A stretch of 64,000 nucleotides of DNA, taken from positions 1 to 64,000 of the forward strand of contig NZ_MJUZ01000009.1 in assembly GCF_002237645.1 (NCBI RefSeq). The letters run 5' to 3'. This document shows positions 1 to 7,377 of this stretch, one piece after another. Position numbers and translations under genes: made by a program. This stretch comes from Desulfovibrio sp. MES5 (lineage in GTDB: Bacteria; Desulfobacterota; Desulfovibrionia; Desulfovibrionales; Desulfovibrionaceae). Position 1 is the first letter of the stretch. Every line of letters starts with the position of its first letter. Under the pieces are notes generated by a model, which was given only the letters and a program-made list of their open reading frames with translations, had not been told where the DNA came from and did no database searches.

Positions 1-59
1 TTTTAGGGGGAGGGGGCGTGGGGGAGGGACCCTTTTACAAAAGGGTCCCTCCCCCACAA
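1..59. repeat. Dispersed hairpin element, family A, copy 1
   Basis: Positions 18-36 and 39-57 are a perfect 19-base inverted repeat with arms GTGGGGGAGGGACCCTTTT and its complement, preceded by a run of G. The same palindrome, with the same flanks, recurs at about 7281, 12071, 22378, 45941 and 63590. This copy lies just past the 3' end of the minus-strand mltG group. A transcription-end or RNA-stabilising role is inferred only from position. Confidence 0.85.
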
Positions 60-85
60 AGCGCTTCCTCTCCTAACTCCAACTT

Positions 86-322
86 TCAGCGTTGTCGCAG
101 GGCTTCGGCTATGATGGCGGCGTCCTCTTGGGGCCGGGCCTTGAGGCCAAGCTCGGCGTGGCCGCCGGAGCATATGAAGCCTTGCGGCCCCAGTTCGAGA
201 AACCCGGCGGAGAGCACCTGCCCGTAGGGCAGTTGTTCGCGCATGTCGACGTGGTCCACCCGCCGGGGAAAGATAAAGGGCACGGCCTGACCGGAAAAGT
301 CTTCAACTATGAGGTATTTCAC
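86..322 (-). CDS. Small conserved-looking protein downstream of mltG
   Basis: A 78-residue soluble protein, not recognised as a named family. It begins 9 bases after the mltG stop codon, so it is almost certainly the last gene of the trpS-ruvX-mltG group. The sequence has no signal peptide or membrane segment. It reads as a compact alpha/beta domain (KYLIVEDFSGQAVPFIFPRR near the N-terminus, a Gly/Cys stretch GFICSGGHAELG near residue 50) with an Ala-rich C-terminal helix ending EALRQR. The family-A palindrome follows its stop. The coding call rests on tight spacing and codon pattern; its function cannot be told from sequence. Confidence 0.7.
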   Translation of the reverse strand: MKYLIVEDFSGQAVPFIFPRRVDHVDMREQLPYGQVLSAGFLELGPQGFICSGGHAELGLKARPQEDAAIIAEALRQR

Positions 323-331
323 GAGGCCTCC

Positions 332-1378
332 TCAGCGGTTCTGGCCTTTGCGCCGGTTTTGCAGGTACTGACGCACGGCCTTGTTATGGTCCGCAAGGTT
401 GGTGGAAAAAACGTGTTCACCGCCGTCGGTGACAGCCACAAAATAGAGAAAATCGTGCTGCTCCGGCTTGATGGCGGCCTTGAGGGCGGCCATGCCGAAG
501 GAGCAGATGGGCCCCGGCGGCAGGCCGGGCCGTTGGTAGGTATTGTACAGGTTGTTGGGGTCATCCAGGTGGGCGCGGCGCAGGTTGCCGTCAAAATTGG
601 GGCCAAGGCCGTAGATGACGGTGGGGTCGGCCTGAAGGATCATGTCGCGGGCGAGGCGGTTCTTGTATACCCCGGCCACGCGCGGGCGCTCGGCGTCAAT
701 GGCGGTTTCTTTTTCAACCACCGAGGCAAGGATCATCCAGGTTTTCAGCTGGTCCACAGGGGGCTTGGTTCCGCCGGGCCATACGGGCGCGGCCTTGCGC
801 CAGAAGTTGTCCACCAGCCGTCCGGCCACGCTGCGGGTCTGGGCCATATCCGGCTCATCCCCTTTTTTCAGCAGATAGGTGTCGGGCATAAGAAAGCCCT
901 CGGCCGTGGCAAAGGGAATGCCATAGTGGCGCAGAAAGTCCGGATCCATGATCACTTTACGAAAGTCGTCAAAACGCACGAGGCCCGCTTCTTCCAGCAG
1001 TTTGCCCGTCTGCCACCAGGTGAGGCCCTCGGGCAGCGTAATGCGAAAGAGTACGGGCTGGCCGTTGACCAGCATGTCCAGCACCTTTTCTGGCGTCCAG
1101 CCGGAATTGAGGGCAAAGCGGCCTGCCTGGAGGCGGCTGTCCCATTCCTTGTAGCGGGCCAGCAGGCGGAACTTGCGGGCATCGGTGATAACGCCCTTTT
1201 GTTCAAGGGCCGTGGCCACCTGGGCGAAATGCGCGCCGGGCGTCACGTCAAAAAGCACTTCCTGCCCTTCGCTTTGCGGGGCGGTGTTCAGGAAGGTATG
1301 GGCCTCGTAGGCAAGCCAGCCGCCGCCGGCAAGGGCCAGCAGCAACAGCAGTCCAAGCAGGCGAAGAAATGTTTTCAT
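332..1378 (-). CDS. mltG: Endolytic murein transglycosylase MltG (YceG family)
   Basis: An inner-membrane lytic transglycosylase that cuts nascent glycan strands and so sets peptidoglycan strand length. The 348-residue length fits the family. Residues 5-25 form a single N-terminal membrane anchor. A LysM-like subdomain lies around residues 40-110. The catalytic region contains LASVVEKET, whose first EKET glutamate (about residue 222) matches the family's active-site Glu. Further conserved segments are EGFLMPDTY (about 160) and ADPTVIYGLG (about 250). The start overlaps the ruvX stop by four bases (ATGA), so the two are translationally coupled. Confidence 0.95.
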   Translation of the reverse strand: MKTFLRLLGLLLLLALAGGGWLAYEAHTFLNTAPQSEGQEVLFDVTPGAHFAQVATALEQKGVITDARKFRLLARYKEWDSRLQAGRFALNSGWTPEKVLDMLVNGQPVLFRITLPEGLTWWQTGKLLEEAGLVRFDDFRKVIMDPDFLRHYGIPFATAEGFLMPDTYLLKKGDEPDMAQTRSVAGRLVDNFWRKAAPVWPGGTKPPVDQLKTWMILASVVEKETAIDAERPRVAGVYKNRLARDMILQADPTVIYGLGPNFDGNLRRAHLDDPNNLYNTYQRPGLPPGPICSFGMAALKAAIKPEQHDFLYFVAVTDGGEHVFSTNLADHNKAVRQYLQNRRKGQNR

Positions 1379-1812
1379 GCGGGACTCCGCTCTTGCGGGG
1401 CAAGGGAAAGAAAGGACGAGAGAATACGCACGGCGGCCTGCTGGTCGAGCACGGCCTTGCGCTTACGCATCTTCAGGCCAGCCTCGCGCAGATCCGCCCA
1501 GGCTTCTTCCGAACTCAACTCCTCAAGCATATAGTAGAAAGGCAGGGGCACGCGTCGCTTGAGGCGTTGGGTCACGTTGCGTACCTGCCGGGTGATCAGG
1601 CTTTCTTCCCCGTCCTGGGTCAGGGGAAGGCCCATCACCACGCCCTGGGCCCCGGTTTCAAGGATTTTTTCCGCCAGGGCGGCCAGAAACAGTTTGCGGT
1701 CGGCATAGTCTTGCAGGCGCAGGGTTGCCAGAGGAAAAGCCATGCGCCCGTCAGGGTCTGACACGGCCAGGCCCGTGCGGGCCAGGCCGTAGTCCACACT
1801 CACAAACTTCAA
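1375..1812 (-). CDS. ruvX: Holliday junction resolvase-like protein RuvX/YqgF
   Basis: A 145-residue RNase H-fold nuclease of the YqgF family, implicated in pre-16S rRNA 5' maturation and Holliday-junction resolution. The N-terminal SVDYGLARTGLAVSD carries the first catalytic Asp. VVMGLPLTQDGEES and the C-terminal DQQAAVRIL segment, with a further conserved Asp, are family hallmarks. The start is a TTG placed directly after the trpS stop (TAA-TTG), and its stop overlaps mltG. Both arrangements indicate one operon. No good ATG alternative exists upstream, because that sequence is trpS. Confidence 0.9.
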   Translation of the reverse strand: MKFVSVDYGLARTGLAVSDPDGRMAFPLATLRLQDYADRKLFLAALAEKILETGAQGVVMGLPLTQDGEESLITRQVRNVTQRLKRRVPLPFYYMLEELSSEEAWADLREAGLKMRKRKAVLDQQAAVRILSSFLSLAPQERSPA

Positions 1813-2802
1813 TTACAGCCCCATTTTCTCGCGCACAAGAACCATGGTCTGGCTTGCGAAGGCGCGGGCGCGTTCATTGCCGTGCGCGAGGATTTCGTCC
1901 ACCCGCGCCGGGTTGGCGTCCAGAACGGCGCGGCGTTCCTGAAGGGGAGCCAGGAACGTTTCAAGATTCTTGAGAAAAATCTTTTTGCAGTCCACACAGC
2001 CCAGGGTGGCCCCGGTGCAGCCCTTGCGAATGTCAGCCTGTTCCTCGGGGCTGCTCAGCAGCACATGGTAGGGGAAGAGGTTACAGACGTCGGGGTTGCC
2101 CGGATCGGACTTGCGCAGGCGGGCCTGGTCGGTGAACATGCCGCGCACTTTTTCCTGAATGTCGGCCATGCGGTCGGACAGGAAGATGCCGTTGTTGTAG
2201 CTTTTGGACATTTTGCGGCCGTCAAGGCCGGGGCACTTGGCGGCGGGGGTCAGCATGGCCTTGGGTTCGGGCAGAAGCTCGCCGCCATAGAGATAGTTGA
2301 AGCGGCGGGCAATCTCGCGCGTCATTTCCATATGGGGCAACTGATCTTCGCCAACGGGCACGCCGTGGGGGCGGTACAGGAGAATGTCGGCCGCCATAAG
2401 CACGGGATAGCACAAAAAGCCCGCGTTGCCGAGGTCCTTGTTGCTGATCTGCTGCTGCTGTTCCTTGTAGGTGGGGTTGCGCTCAAGCCACGACACAGGC
2501 GTGAACATAGAGAGCAGCAGGGAGAGCTCCGCATGTTCCTTCACTTCGGACTGACGGAAAATAACGCATTTTTCGGGATCAAGGCCAGCGCCCACCCAGT
2601 CCTTGACCATCTCGCGGATGTTCTTGCGGATATTGGACGGGTCAGCGTAATCACTGGTGAGGGCGTGCCAGTCGGCCACAAAAAAGTAGGCTTCTTCAGT
2701 GTATTGCAGTTCCACCCAGTTCTTCAGCACGCCGAAGTAGTGGCCAAGGTGCAGGGGGCCGGTGGGCCGCATGCCGGAAACAGTGCGCAGTTCTTTGCTC
2801 AT
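1813..2802 (-). CDS. trpS: Tryptophanyl-tRNA synthetase
   Basis: Class I aminoacyl-tRNA synthetase that charges tRNA-Trp. At 329 residues it has the normal bacterial length. The HIGH-type ATP motif is HLGH at residues 18-21 and the KMSKS loop is RKMSKSYNN near residue 198. The segment VPVGEDQLPHMEMTREIARRF is characteristic of TrpRS. It is followed without a gap by ruvX and preceded at 20 bases by the M50 protease gene, so it probably belongs to one minus-strand operon. No T-box or trp-leader-like structure is visible in the short gap upstream. Confidence 0.97.
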   Translation of the reverse strand: MSKELRTVSGMRPTGPLHLGHYFGVLKNWVELQYTEEAYFFVADWHALTSDYADPSNIRKNIREMVKDWVGAGLDPEKCVIFRQSEVKEHAELSLLLSMFTPVSWLERNPTYKEQQQQISNKDLGNAGFLCYPVLMAADILLYRPHGVPVGEDQLPHMEMTREIARRFNYLYGGELLPEPKAMLTPAAKCPGLDGRKMSKSYNNGIFLSDRMADIQEKVRGMFTDQARLRKSDPGNPDVCNLFPYHVLLSSPEEQADIRKGCTGATLGCVDCKKIFLKNLETFLAPLQERRAVLDANPARVDEILAHGNERARAFASQTMVLVREKMGL

Positions 2803-2822
2803 GTGAGACAGTCCTTATGAAA

Positions 2823-3497
2823 TTACAGAATGCCAAGCAGGGTTAGCAGACCACGGGCGCTGCCGCCCACCAGCGGGCCCAGCACCATGCTCAGCAGGCC
2901 GGTGAACAGAAGGCCCAAAAGAATAAGAAAGCCGAAGCGCTCTATGCTCAGATAGCGCAGCGCCGCGTTTAAAGGCAGAAAATAGGCCACAACCTTGCTG
3001 CCGTCCAGCGGAGGAATGGGCAGCAGATTGAGCCAGCCCAGGCCGAAGTTGATGACGACCCCTGCCTGCATGGACTTGAGCGCAAAGATGTAGAGGCTGC
3101 TGTGCTGCCACTCCACAGGCGGAAAAAAGTTCAGGGTAAGCCGCAGCAGCACGCCGAATATGCCCGCCAGGATAAAGTTGGTCAGCGGCCCGGCCAGGGC
3201 CACGAGCATCATGTCCTTGGCGGGATTGCGAAAATAGCGCGGATTAACGGGCACGGGCTTGGCCCAGCCAAAGACAAAGGAGCCGGAAAGGCTCGTGAGG
3301 CCGAAGACCAGCAGTCCCGTGGGGTCAATGTGCGGCAGGGGATTGAGGGTCAGGCGTCCCATCATGCGGGCTGTGGGGTCGCCACAGCGCGACGCCACCC
3401 ACCCGTGGGCCACTTCGTGCAGAATAATGCCCAGTAGAGCGGGCACCGCCGCTATGGACAGCGTGCTCAGGGCTTGTGATATATCTAGATTGAACAT
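2823..3497 (-). CDS. Site-2-protease-like M50 metallopeptidase
   Basis: A membrane-embedded zinc protease of the M50B type. HEVAHG (HExxH at residues 27-31 from the chosen start) supplies the zinc ligands and catalytic Glu. The C-terminal LPIPPLDGSK is the conserved Asp-containing second zinc motif. Several hydrophobic segments span most of its 224 residues. The frame stays open further upstream, but MFNLDISQAL at 3497 is the best start: it puts the HExxH at the usual distance from the N-terminus, and upstream codons look non-coding. Substrate unknown. It sits directly upstream of trpS, as in other Desulfovibrio-type genomes (recollection). Confidence 0.88.
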   Translation of the reverse strand: MFNLDISQALSTLSIAAVPALLGIILHEVAHGWVASRCGDPTARMMGRLTLNPLPHIDPTGLLVFGLTSLSGSFVFGWAKPVPVNPRYFRNPAKDMMLVALAGPLTNFILAGIFGVLLRLTLNFFPPVEWQHSSLYIFALKSMQAGVVINFGLGWLNLLPIPPLDGSKVVAYFLPLNAALRYLSIERFGFLILLGLLFTGLLSMVLGPLVGGSARGLLTLLGIL

Positions 3498-3749
3498 TGT
3501 TGGCGGGTACCATTTTCCCTGCGGCGGGGCAACAGGTTTTGCCAGCGCCGGTAAGTGTGTGGCCTGCCTCAAAGCTTGCGTCAGGCAGAGTTTCCAGCCT
3601 GACGCAGCAGAGCAGGCTGCCCCGGAGGCGGCTTTTGCTGCAGCCTGCCGGGATTGCAGATGATCTTACATGCCCGCCGCATGGCTTGCCGTTGCCTGCA
3701 AGAGCTTTTGCCGTGCAGGGCAACGACAGAAAAGCAAGCGTCAGGCGGG
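3498..3749. other. Intergenic spacer with a perfect hairpin
   Basis: No convincing gene between the M50 protease and the ThiS-like gene. A 10-base inverted repeat (TGCGTCAGGC, 3577-3586, and its complement, 3597-3606) can form a hairpin with a 10-base loop. There is no U-run on either strand, so it is not a classic terminator. It may be a transcript-stability element or part of the M50-trpS leader. Confidence 0.4.
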
Positions 3750-4055
3750 CTATCCTGAAGAAGCCACCTTGCGGACAAGCACCTCGTCGCCCGGCCAGAT
3801 ATGCCTGTCAGGCGTGAGCAGCTGGCCGTTGCGGGCCACGAGGGCCGTTTCTTCCGCCAGACCCAGCGCTGCAAGCAGCTGACGCGAGGTTTTGGGCCTG
3901 GGCAGGGAGAGGTACTTTTCTTCAGGTTGCAGCAGCACAACGATGCGGGACCCCGTATGTTCGGGCTTGATCACCTGGCAGTGGGCGGGAATCTCCACAG
4001 GGGCGCGGAGGGGCCGCTGCTGGTCGTCTTGTGGGGGCGCTTGCATTTCCGTCAT
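3750..4055 (-). CDS. ThiS/MoaD-like ubiquitin-fold small protein
   Basis: A 101-residue protein whose C-terminal half resembles sulfur-carrier ubiquitin-fold proteins. SRQLLAALGLAEETALVARNGQLL matches the ThiS/MoaD helix and 'V..NG' strand, followed by the typical DEVLVRKV strand. True carriers end in Gly-Gly, the site of adenylation and thiocarboxylation. Here the tail is KVASSG, with a single terminal Gly after Ser-Ser, so activation by a ThiF/MoeB partner is doubtful. It lies 24 bases after the C_GCAxxG_C_C gene and is likely co-transcribed with it. Fold assignment is fairly confident; a carrier role is not. Confidence 0.7.
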   Translation of the reverse strand: MTEMQAPPQDDQQRPLRAPVEIPAHCQVIKPEHTGSRIVVLLQPEEKYLSLPRPKTSRQLLAALGLAEETALVARNGQLLTPDRHIWPGDEVLVRKVASSG

Positions 4056-4079
4056 GGTTTCTCCTTCTCGGCTCGTGGA

Positions 4080-4520
4080 CTATAAATATTCTTCAAGCAG
4101 GGTGCAGGTGTCGCGTATCAGGGGAACGCACACTGTGGTGAACAGCTTTTGCTCCCTGATGGCGGCGAGTTGTTGCGGGTCGGTAAGATCGTGCCCCAGA
4201 ACTCCCCTGCATTCAAGGCTGCCGTGGGCAGCGGCAAAAGCCGCCATAAAGGCGTCGCGGCGGCCATACAGGTTCTGCTTCTGCTCCCGGCGACATGGCC
4301 CGGCGACGCCGTGCGCAAGGCCGATGGCCATGAGCGCCCCGGTGACGCAGCCGCAGGTGTTTGCCTGCCCCATGCCCGAACCAAAGCAGGATGCCAGGCG
4401 CAGGGCGTCTTCTTCCGGCACTCCGAACCGCTCCGAAAAATGGCTCAGTACCTGCTGGGCGCAAATGATGCCCATATTGAAACTTTCCTGCACCTCATCA
4501 ATATCCATCTTTTTGCACAC
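4080..4520 (-). CDS. C_GCAxxG_C_C family (redox/metal cysteine motif) protein
   Basis: A 146-residue protein of the family defined by a C-x(n)-GCAxxG-C-C pattern. Here a Cys near residue 20, ASCFGSGMGQANTCGCVTGA in the middle, and single cysteines near residues 104, 131 and 138 supply the conserved set. These proteins are suspected redox or metal-binding factors, often in strict anaerobes; no reaction is established. The start is GTG at 4520, chosen because a strong CAGGAG lies six bases upstream. The ATG four codons in would be too far from it. It is the first gene of a pair with the ThiS-like gene, and repeat B copy 1 lies just upstream. Confidence 0.85.
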   Translation of the reverse strand: MCKKMDIDEVQESFNMGIICAQQVLSHFSERFGVPEEDALRLASCFGSGMGQANTCGCVTGALMAIGLAHGVAGPCRREQKQNLYGRRDAFMAAFAAAHGSLECRGVLGHDLTDPQQLAAIREQKLFTTVCVPLIRDTCTLLEEYL

Positions 4521-4552
4521 TGGCGACTCCTGCCCGGCGTTATTGGCGCTTT

Positions 4553-4709
4553 TGGGAAAGCTCTGATTAACGAGCCTTCTGGAAACGCGCTGGTATTTCG
4601 TTTGGCGAGGCGCGATCTTTTTTTGAAGCAGGACTGGACTCTTCCGCCCTCGATTGTTTCAAAAAAAGTGAAGCAACGCCGTCAAACGGAATAAATCAGC
4701 GTTTCCTTA
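4553..4709. mobile_element. MITE-like foldback repeat, family B, copy 1
   Basis: About 157 bases, closely matching copies at 6247-6402 (opposite orientation) and 7378-7533. The ends are imperfect terminal inverted repeats around GGAAACGCTGATTTA / GGAAAGCTCTGATTAA, and the whole element is a long imperfect palindrome. There is no open reading frame. The right end carries the TA that forms part of the TAA stop codon of the adjacent membrane-protein gene. A non-autonomous TA-inserting element is the best explanation; no transposase is in the window. Confidence 0.8.
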
Positions 4710-5696
4710 GGCACTGGCGTAGTAATAAATGATGGTTACAACCGTCATGCTGATCGCACGCAGTCCCTGATTTGCCAGAATGAGGCGCAGGGCCAGGGCA
4801 GGACGGAAAAAGCCGGAATATGAAGGCAGCTGATGCCGTATGCCACGCATGGGCGTGGATAAAATATTGCCCACCATCAGGGCCAGCACCACGTCGCGTG
4901 GCGAAAGGCCGCCAGTTTGCAGCACGCTGCCCGCCGCGCCAAGGGCAGCGCCAAGTTCCGCCGCGAGGTGCAGCACGATAATGCCCATGGCCTGCGGTTT
5001 CAAAAAGGAAAGCCAGGACATGTGCTGCGACAGCCAGTGCTCGGCAACGGCGAAATAGCCGAATTGCTGCAACAGATACATAAGCACGTAGATGGGCGCG
5101 GTAAAGTACACAAGTTTGGGCAGGCGGCGCATAAAGCGCTTCCAGGCCTTGCGCAGAGCGGCATTCCAGTCAGTGCGTTCGTCGCTGTCAGCCTTGCAGG
5201 CCACACAGCCCTGCGGGGGCGGCGGCAAGATGCGCCGCGCCAGCACCACGGTGAAGGCGGTGCGGCCTACGGCGGCCAGCAGGGTAAGGCCCACGTATAT
5301 GACGGCGGGCATGCCCAGCACGGGCCAGGTAAGCAGAAAGATGGTGGGCGTGTGCACCATGTAGGCTGGCAGGCTGTTGAAGAGGTTTGCCAGCATGAGT
5401 TCCTTGCCGGAAAGCTCGCCCATATTGTGGCTGTCGGATAAAAGGCCGTTGGCCGCCGCAGGGGAGACAAAGGCCAGTGAAAAACTGGCCCCGGCCACTT
5501 CACGTAGATGGGCCAGCCGGGCCAGCGGAGCCGCCAGCCGGGCCAGGTGGCGCGTCCAGCGCAGCGCCTCAAGCACATTGGCTATGAGCAGGCCAACGGC
5601 CATGCCCATGAGCAGGCGCAAAAGCGGCCAGCCCAGGGCATGCCAGAGCGCGGGCAAAGAAAATGCGGTTTCTGCGGAAAAAGGTTGAACTGGCAT
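4707..5696 (-). CDS. Nucleoside-recognition (Gate) domain membrane protein
   Basis: A 329-residue polytopic inner-membrane protein with about eight hydrophobic segments in two halves, separated by a charged loop (CVACKADSDERTDW, about residue 170). The FVSPAAANGLLSDSHNMGELSGKE-type segment and the second-half SPRDVVLALMVGNILSTPMRG match the Gate/nucleoside-recognition family, whose substrates are mostly unknown. The Cys-x2-Cys pair in the loop is unusual and could bind metal. The stop codon TAA is contributed by the end of the neighbouring repeat B copy 1, so the original C-terminus may have been altered by that insertion. Family confident, substrate unknown. Confidence 0.8.
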   Translation of the reverse strand: MPVQPFSAETAFSLPALWHALGWPLLRLLMGMAVGLLIANVLEALRWTRHLARLAAPLARLAHLREVAGASFSLAFVSPAAANGLLSDSHNMGELSGKELMLANLFNSLPAYMVHTPTIFLLTWPVLGMPAVIYVGLTLLAAVGRTAFTVVLARRILPPPPQGCVACKADSDERTDWNAALRKAWKRFMRRLPKLVYFTAPIYVLMYLLQQFGYFAVAEHWLSQHMSWLSFLKPQAMGIIVLHLAAELGAALGAAGSVLQTGGLSPRDVVLALMVGNILSTPMRGIRHQLPSYSGFFRPALALRLILANQGLRAISMTVVTIIYYYASA

Positions 5697-5729
5697 GGTG
5701 TTGCGGTATTGCGGTTTACGCTGTGTGGG

Positions 5730-6200
5730 TTAGGGCTTGTAGCCTGTATCCTGGGGCAGGTCGCGCCGACAGGCCTGGGCGCGGGCCAGAACATCACAAC
5801 GCTCGTTTTCGGGGTGACCGGCGTGCCCCTTGAGCCAATGGAAGGACACCTTGTGCTGCCGCAGGAGCGGGAGCATGCGCTGCCACAAGTCTACATTAAG
5901 CACGGGTTTTTTGTCGGATTTGATCCAGTTTTTTTTCACCCATCCCCACAGCCAGCCCTTGCTCACGCTGTCGCATACGTAGCGCGAATCCGTGTACAGA
6001 TCCACAAGACAGGGGTTTTTGAGCAGGATCAGCGCCTCGATGACGGCCAGCATTTCCATGCGGTTGTTGGTGGTCAGGGCATACCCGCCGGAAAATTCCT
6101 TGCGGTAGTCCTCGTCGTCCAGCTTGAGAATGGCCGCCCAGCCGCCGGGGCCAGGATTGCCGAGGCAGGAGCCGTCGGTATGGATGGTCACTTTTTGCAT
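5730..6200 (-). CDS. rnhA: Ribonuclease HI
   Basis: Hydrolyses RNA in RNA-DNA hybrids during replication and repair. All four catalytic acids are recognisable: Asp in HTDGSCLGNPGPGGW (residue 9), Glu in NNRMEMLAVIEAL, Asp in YTDSRYV and Asp in NERCDVLARAQA near the C-terminus. LKGHAGHPENE is the flexible active-site His loop. The start MQKVTIHTDG at 6200 gives the normal length of 156 residues. The frame remains open for 15 codons upstream, but that extension runs towards repeat B copy 2 and has no family counterpart. Confidence 0.96.
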   Translation of the reverse strand: MQKVTIHTDGSCLGNPGPGGWAAILKLDDEDYRKEFSGGYALTTNNRMEMLAVIEALILLKNPCLVDLYTDSRYVCDSVSKGWLWGWVKKNWIKSDKKPVLNVDLWQRMLPLLRQHKVSFHWLKGHAGHPENERCDVLARAQACRRDLPQDTGYKP

Positions 6201-6246
6201 TGCATTCCTTGGCTTGTCTGGCAGCGGCGCAGGGCCTTGCCGCATT

Positions 6247-6402
6247 TAGGGAAACGCTGATTTATTCCGTTTGGCGTCGTTGCTTCACTTTTTTTGGAAC
6301 AGTCGAGGACGGAAGAGTCCACTCCTGTTTCAAAAAAAGATCGCGCCTTGCCAAACGAAATACCTGCGCGTTTCCAGGAGGCTCTTAATCAGTGCTTTCT
6401 TA
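6247..6402. mobile_element. MITE-like foldback repeat, family B, copy 2 (inverted)
   Basis: A 156-base copy in the opposite orientation to copies 1 and 3. The outer ends are TAGGGAAACGCTGATTTA on the left and the complement of TAAGAAAGCACTGATTAA on the right, each with TA at the extreme edge. Internal arms can fold over nearly the full length. It lies upstream of rnhA and next to repeat C copy 1. Confidence 0.8.
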
Positions 6403-6514
6403 ACACTTGAAATGTTCGCGTACGGCAGGCAAAGTCTGCCTGTTCGCATTTTGTGGCAAGGATTTTCAGGAAAACCCTTGCAGTGCAGCTAACGCATTTC
6501 ATTCGTAACCTGCT
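6400..6514. repeat. Dispersed multi-hairpin repeat, family C, copy 1
   Basis: Matches 45803-45924 over about 115-120 bases. Shared blocks are ACACTTGAAATG, CGGCAGGC..GCCTG, GGCAAGGATTTTC and CTTGCAG, followed by CTTTCATT-like sequence and TGCT. Three short hairpins can form in series. There is no coding potential. This copy is more diverged in its stems than copy 2. Confidence 0.7.
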
Positions 6515-6884
6515 ATAAATCATAGCGAAAAAACAGAAATCAGACGGCCTTGAAACCTTTTGCCCAGGCTTTGCCCGCCCGCTGATCCCGCTCCGCGTTC
6601 CTGCTGCCAGGCGGTTCGGGGCCAGGCGCGGCGGCGTGCTGGCATGGCGCTGGCACAGGCACAGCATTTGGCACAGGTGCTGGCGCTCCCATAACCTCGC
6701 AAAGTCATGGCTTCCTGGGGTCAGAGAACCCGGCATTGCGGCGCAGCGCCGACACGCGCGCAGCATACACGGCATGGGGATGGTGGGCAATGCGGCTGTC
6801 TGCGGCCAATGCGCACAGCCCTCCCGAGCATGGCTTGCGCGACGGGCCTGCAGACCTGAGTCTGAGCCGGGCAAAGCGCTCGCG
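6515..6884. other. Non-coding stretch between repeat C and the small-RNA unit
   Basis: Several open frames cross this stretch on both strands, but they have shadow-like composition (runs of Arg, Cys, His and Ser), no ribosome site and no family resemblance. No tRNA-like cloverleaf was seen. It may be the remains of a decayed gene, but nothing specific can be supported. Confidence 0.4.
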
Positions 6885-6917
6885 CAAAAATAAAATGACC
6901 GGAGCAAGACTCCGGTC
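6885..6917 (-). terminator. Intrinsic terminator of the small RNA
   Basis: On the minus strand an eight-base stem GACCGGAG (6910-6917 paired with 6897-6904) with a five-base loop is followed by ATTTTATTTTT. It has no upstream minus-strand protein gene to serve. Confidence 0.8.
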
Positions 6918-7047
6918 ATGGCGCAGGGACGCGGCGGGCAGCCGCCCCATGCGCGCGCTGGTGAGACACGCTCGCCAGCAAGTTTCAGAGGTGGAGCGCA
7001 TGCGCTCCGAAGTTCCCGCAGGCAAAGGCCGAAGCTTTGTCCGCACC
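6885..7047 (-). ncRNA. Candidate structured small RNA, family not recognised
   Basis: A free-standing transcription unit of about 163 bases on the minus strand. It lies between a sigma70-like promoter (7054-7083) and an intrinsic terminator (6885-6917). The RNA ends can pair (GGUGCGG near the 5' end with CUGCGCC just before the terminator). Inside are four further hairpins: CAAAG/CUUUG, the palindrome GGAGCGCAUGCGCUCC, GCUGG/CCAGC and a G/C-rich stem over about 6922-6955. No protein frame fits between promoter and terminator. It does not match the bacterial SRP, tmRNA, RNase P or common riboswitch patterns I know. 6S RNA is possible by size and end pairing, but the typical large central bubble is not obvious. 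Confidence 0.55.
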
Positions 7048-7053
7048 GGGATT

Positions 7054-7083
7054 ACATTAACACTGAAATGCTTCACAGTTCAA
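7054..7083 (-). promoter_or_regulatory. Sigma70-like promoter of the small RNA
   Basis: Minus strand: TTGAAC (7078-7083), an 18-base spacer, then TAATGT (7054-7059). The predicted start is about seven bases on, at a CCC near 7047. Confidence 0.5.
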
Positions 7084-7280
7084 TGTCATCGTTGTGCCGA
7101 AAAATGCGATTTTCCGTAAATCCGGGCTGCGTGAGGGCGTCTGCTCACACAGCCGCCCGCACGATTCTGACTGAAAACACCCCAGAGCAGATATCCTTGA
7201 GATGGCGTGCTGCCAGGCAGGCGCTGCCTCTGCCCCTCTCCTCAGATCAGAAAACTCGTTGCCCAATCAAACCACAGTAA

Positions 7281-7345
7281 GAGTTTTGGGGGGTGGGGGC
7301 GTGGGGGAGGGACCCTTTTGCAAAAGGGTTCCTCCCCCACAAAAG
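7281..7345. repeat. Dispersed hairpin element, family A, copy 2
   Basis: Arms 7301-7320 and 7321-7340 pair over 20 bases (one G-T mismatch position), with G-rich flank on the left and CACAAAAGCATTTCA on the right. It sits next to repeat B copy 3, downstream of ahcY. Confidence 0.85.
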
Positions 7346-7377
7346 CATTTCAGACTGAAAATGGCCTGAGCAATACC

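Noticed and set aside
92-1534. 480-codon plus-strand frame opposite mltG and ruvX
   Set aside because: It lies antisense to two well-defined genes and its composition is typical of the complement of G/C-rich coding DNA. No ribosome site.
6389-6919. 176-codon minus-strand frame across repeat C and the small-RNA terminator
   Set aside because: It crosses a dispersed repeat, has shadow-like composition and no start signal.
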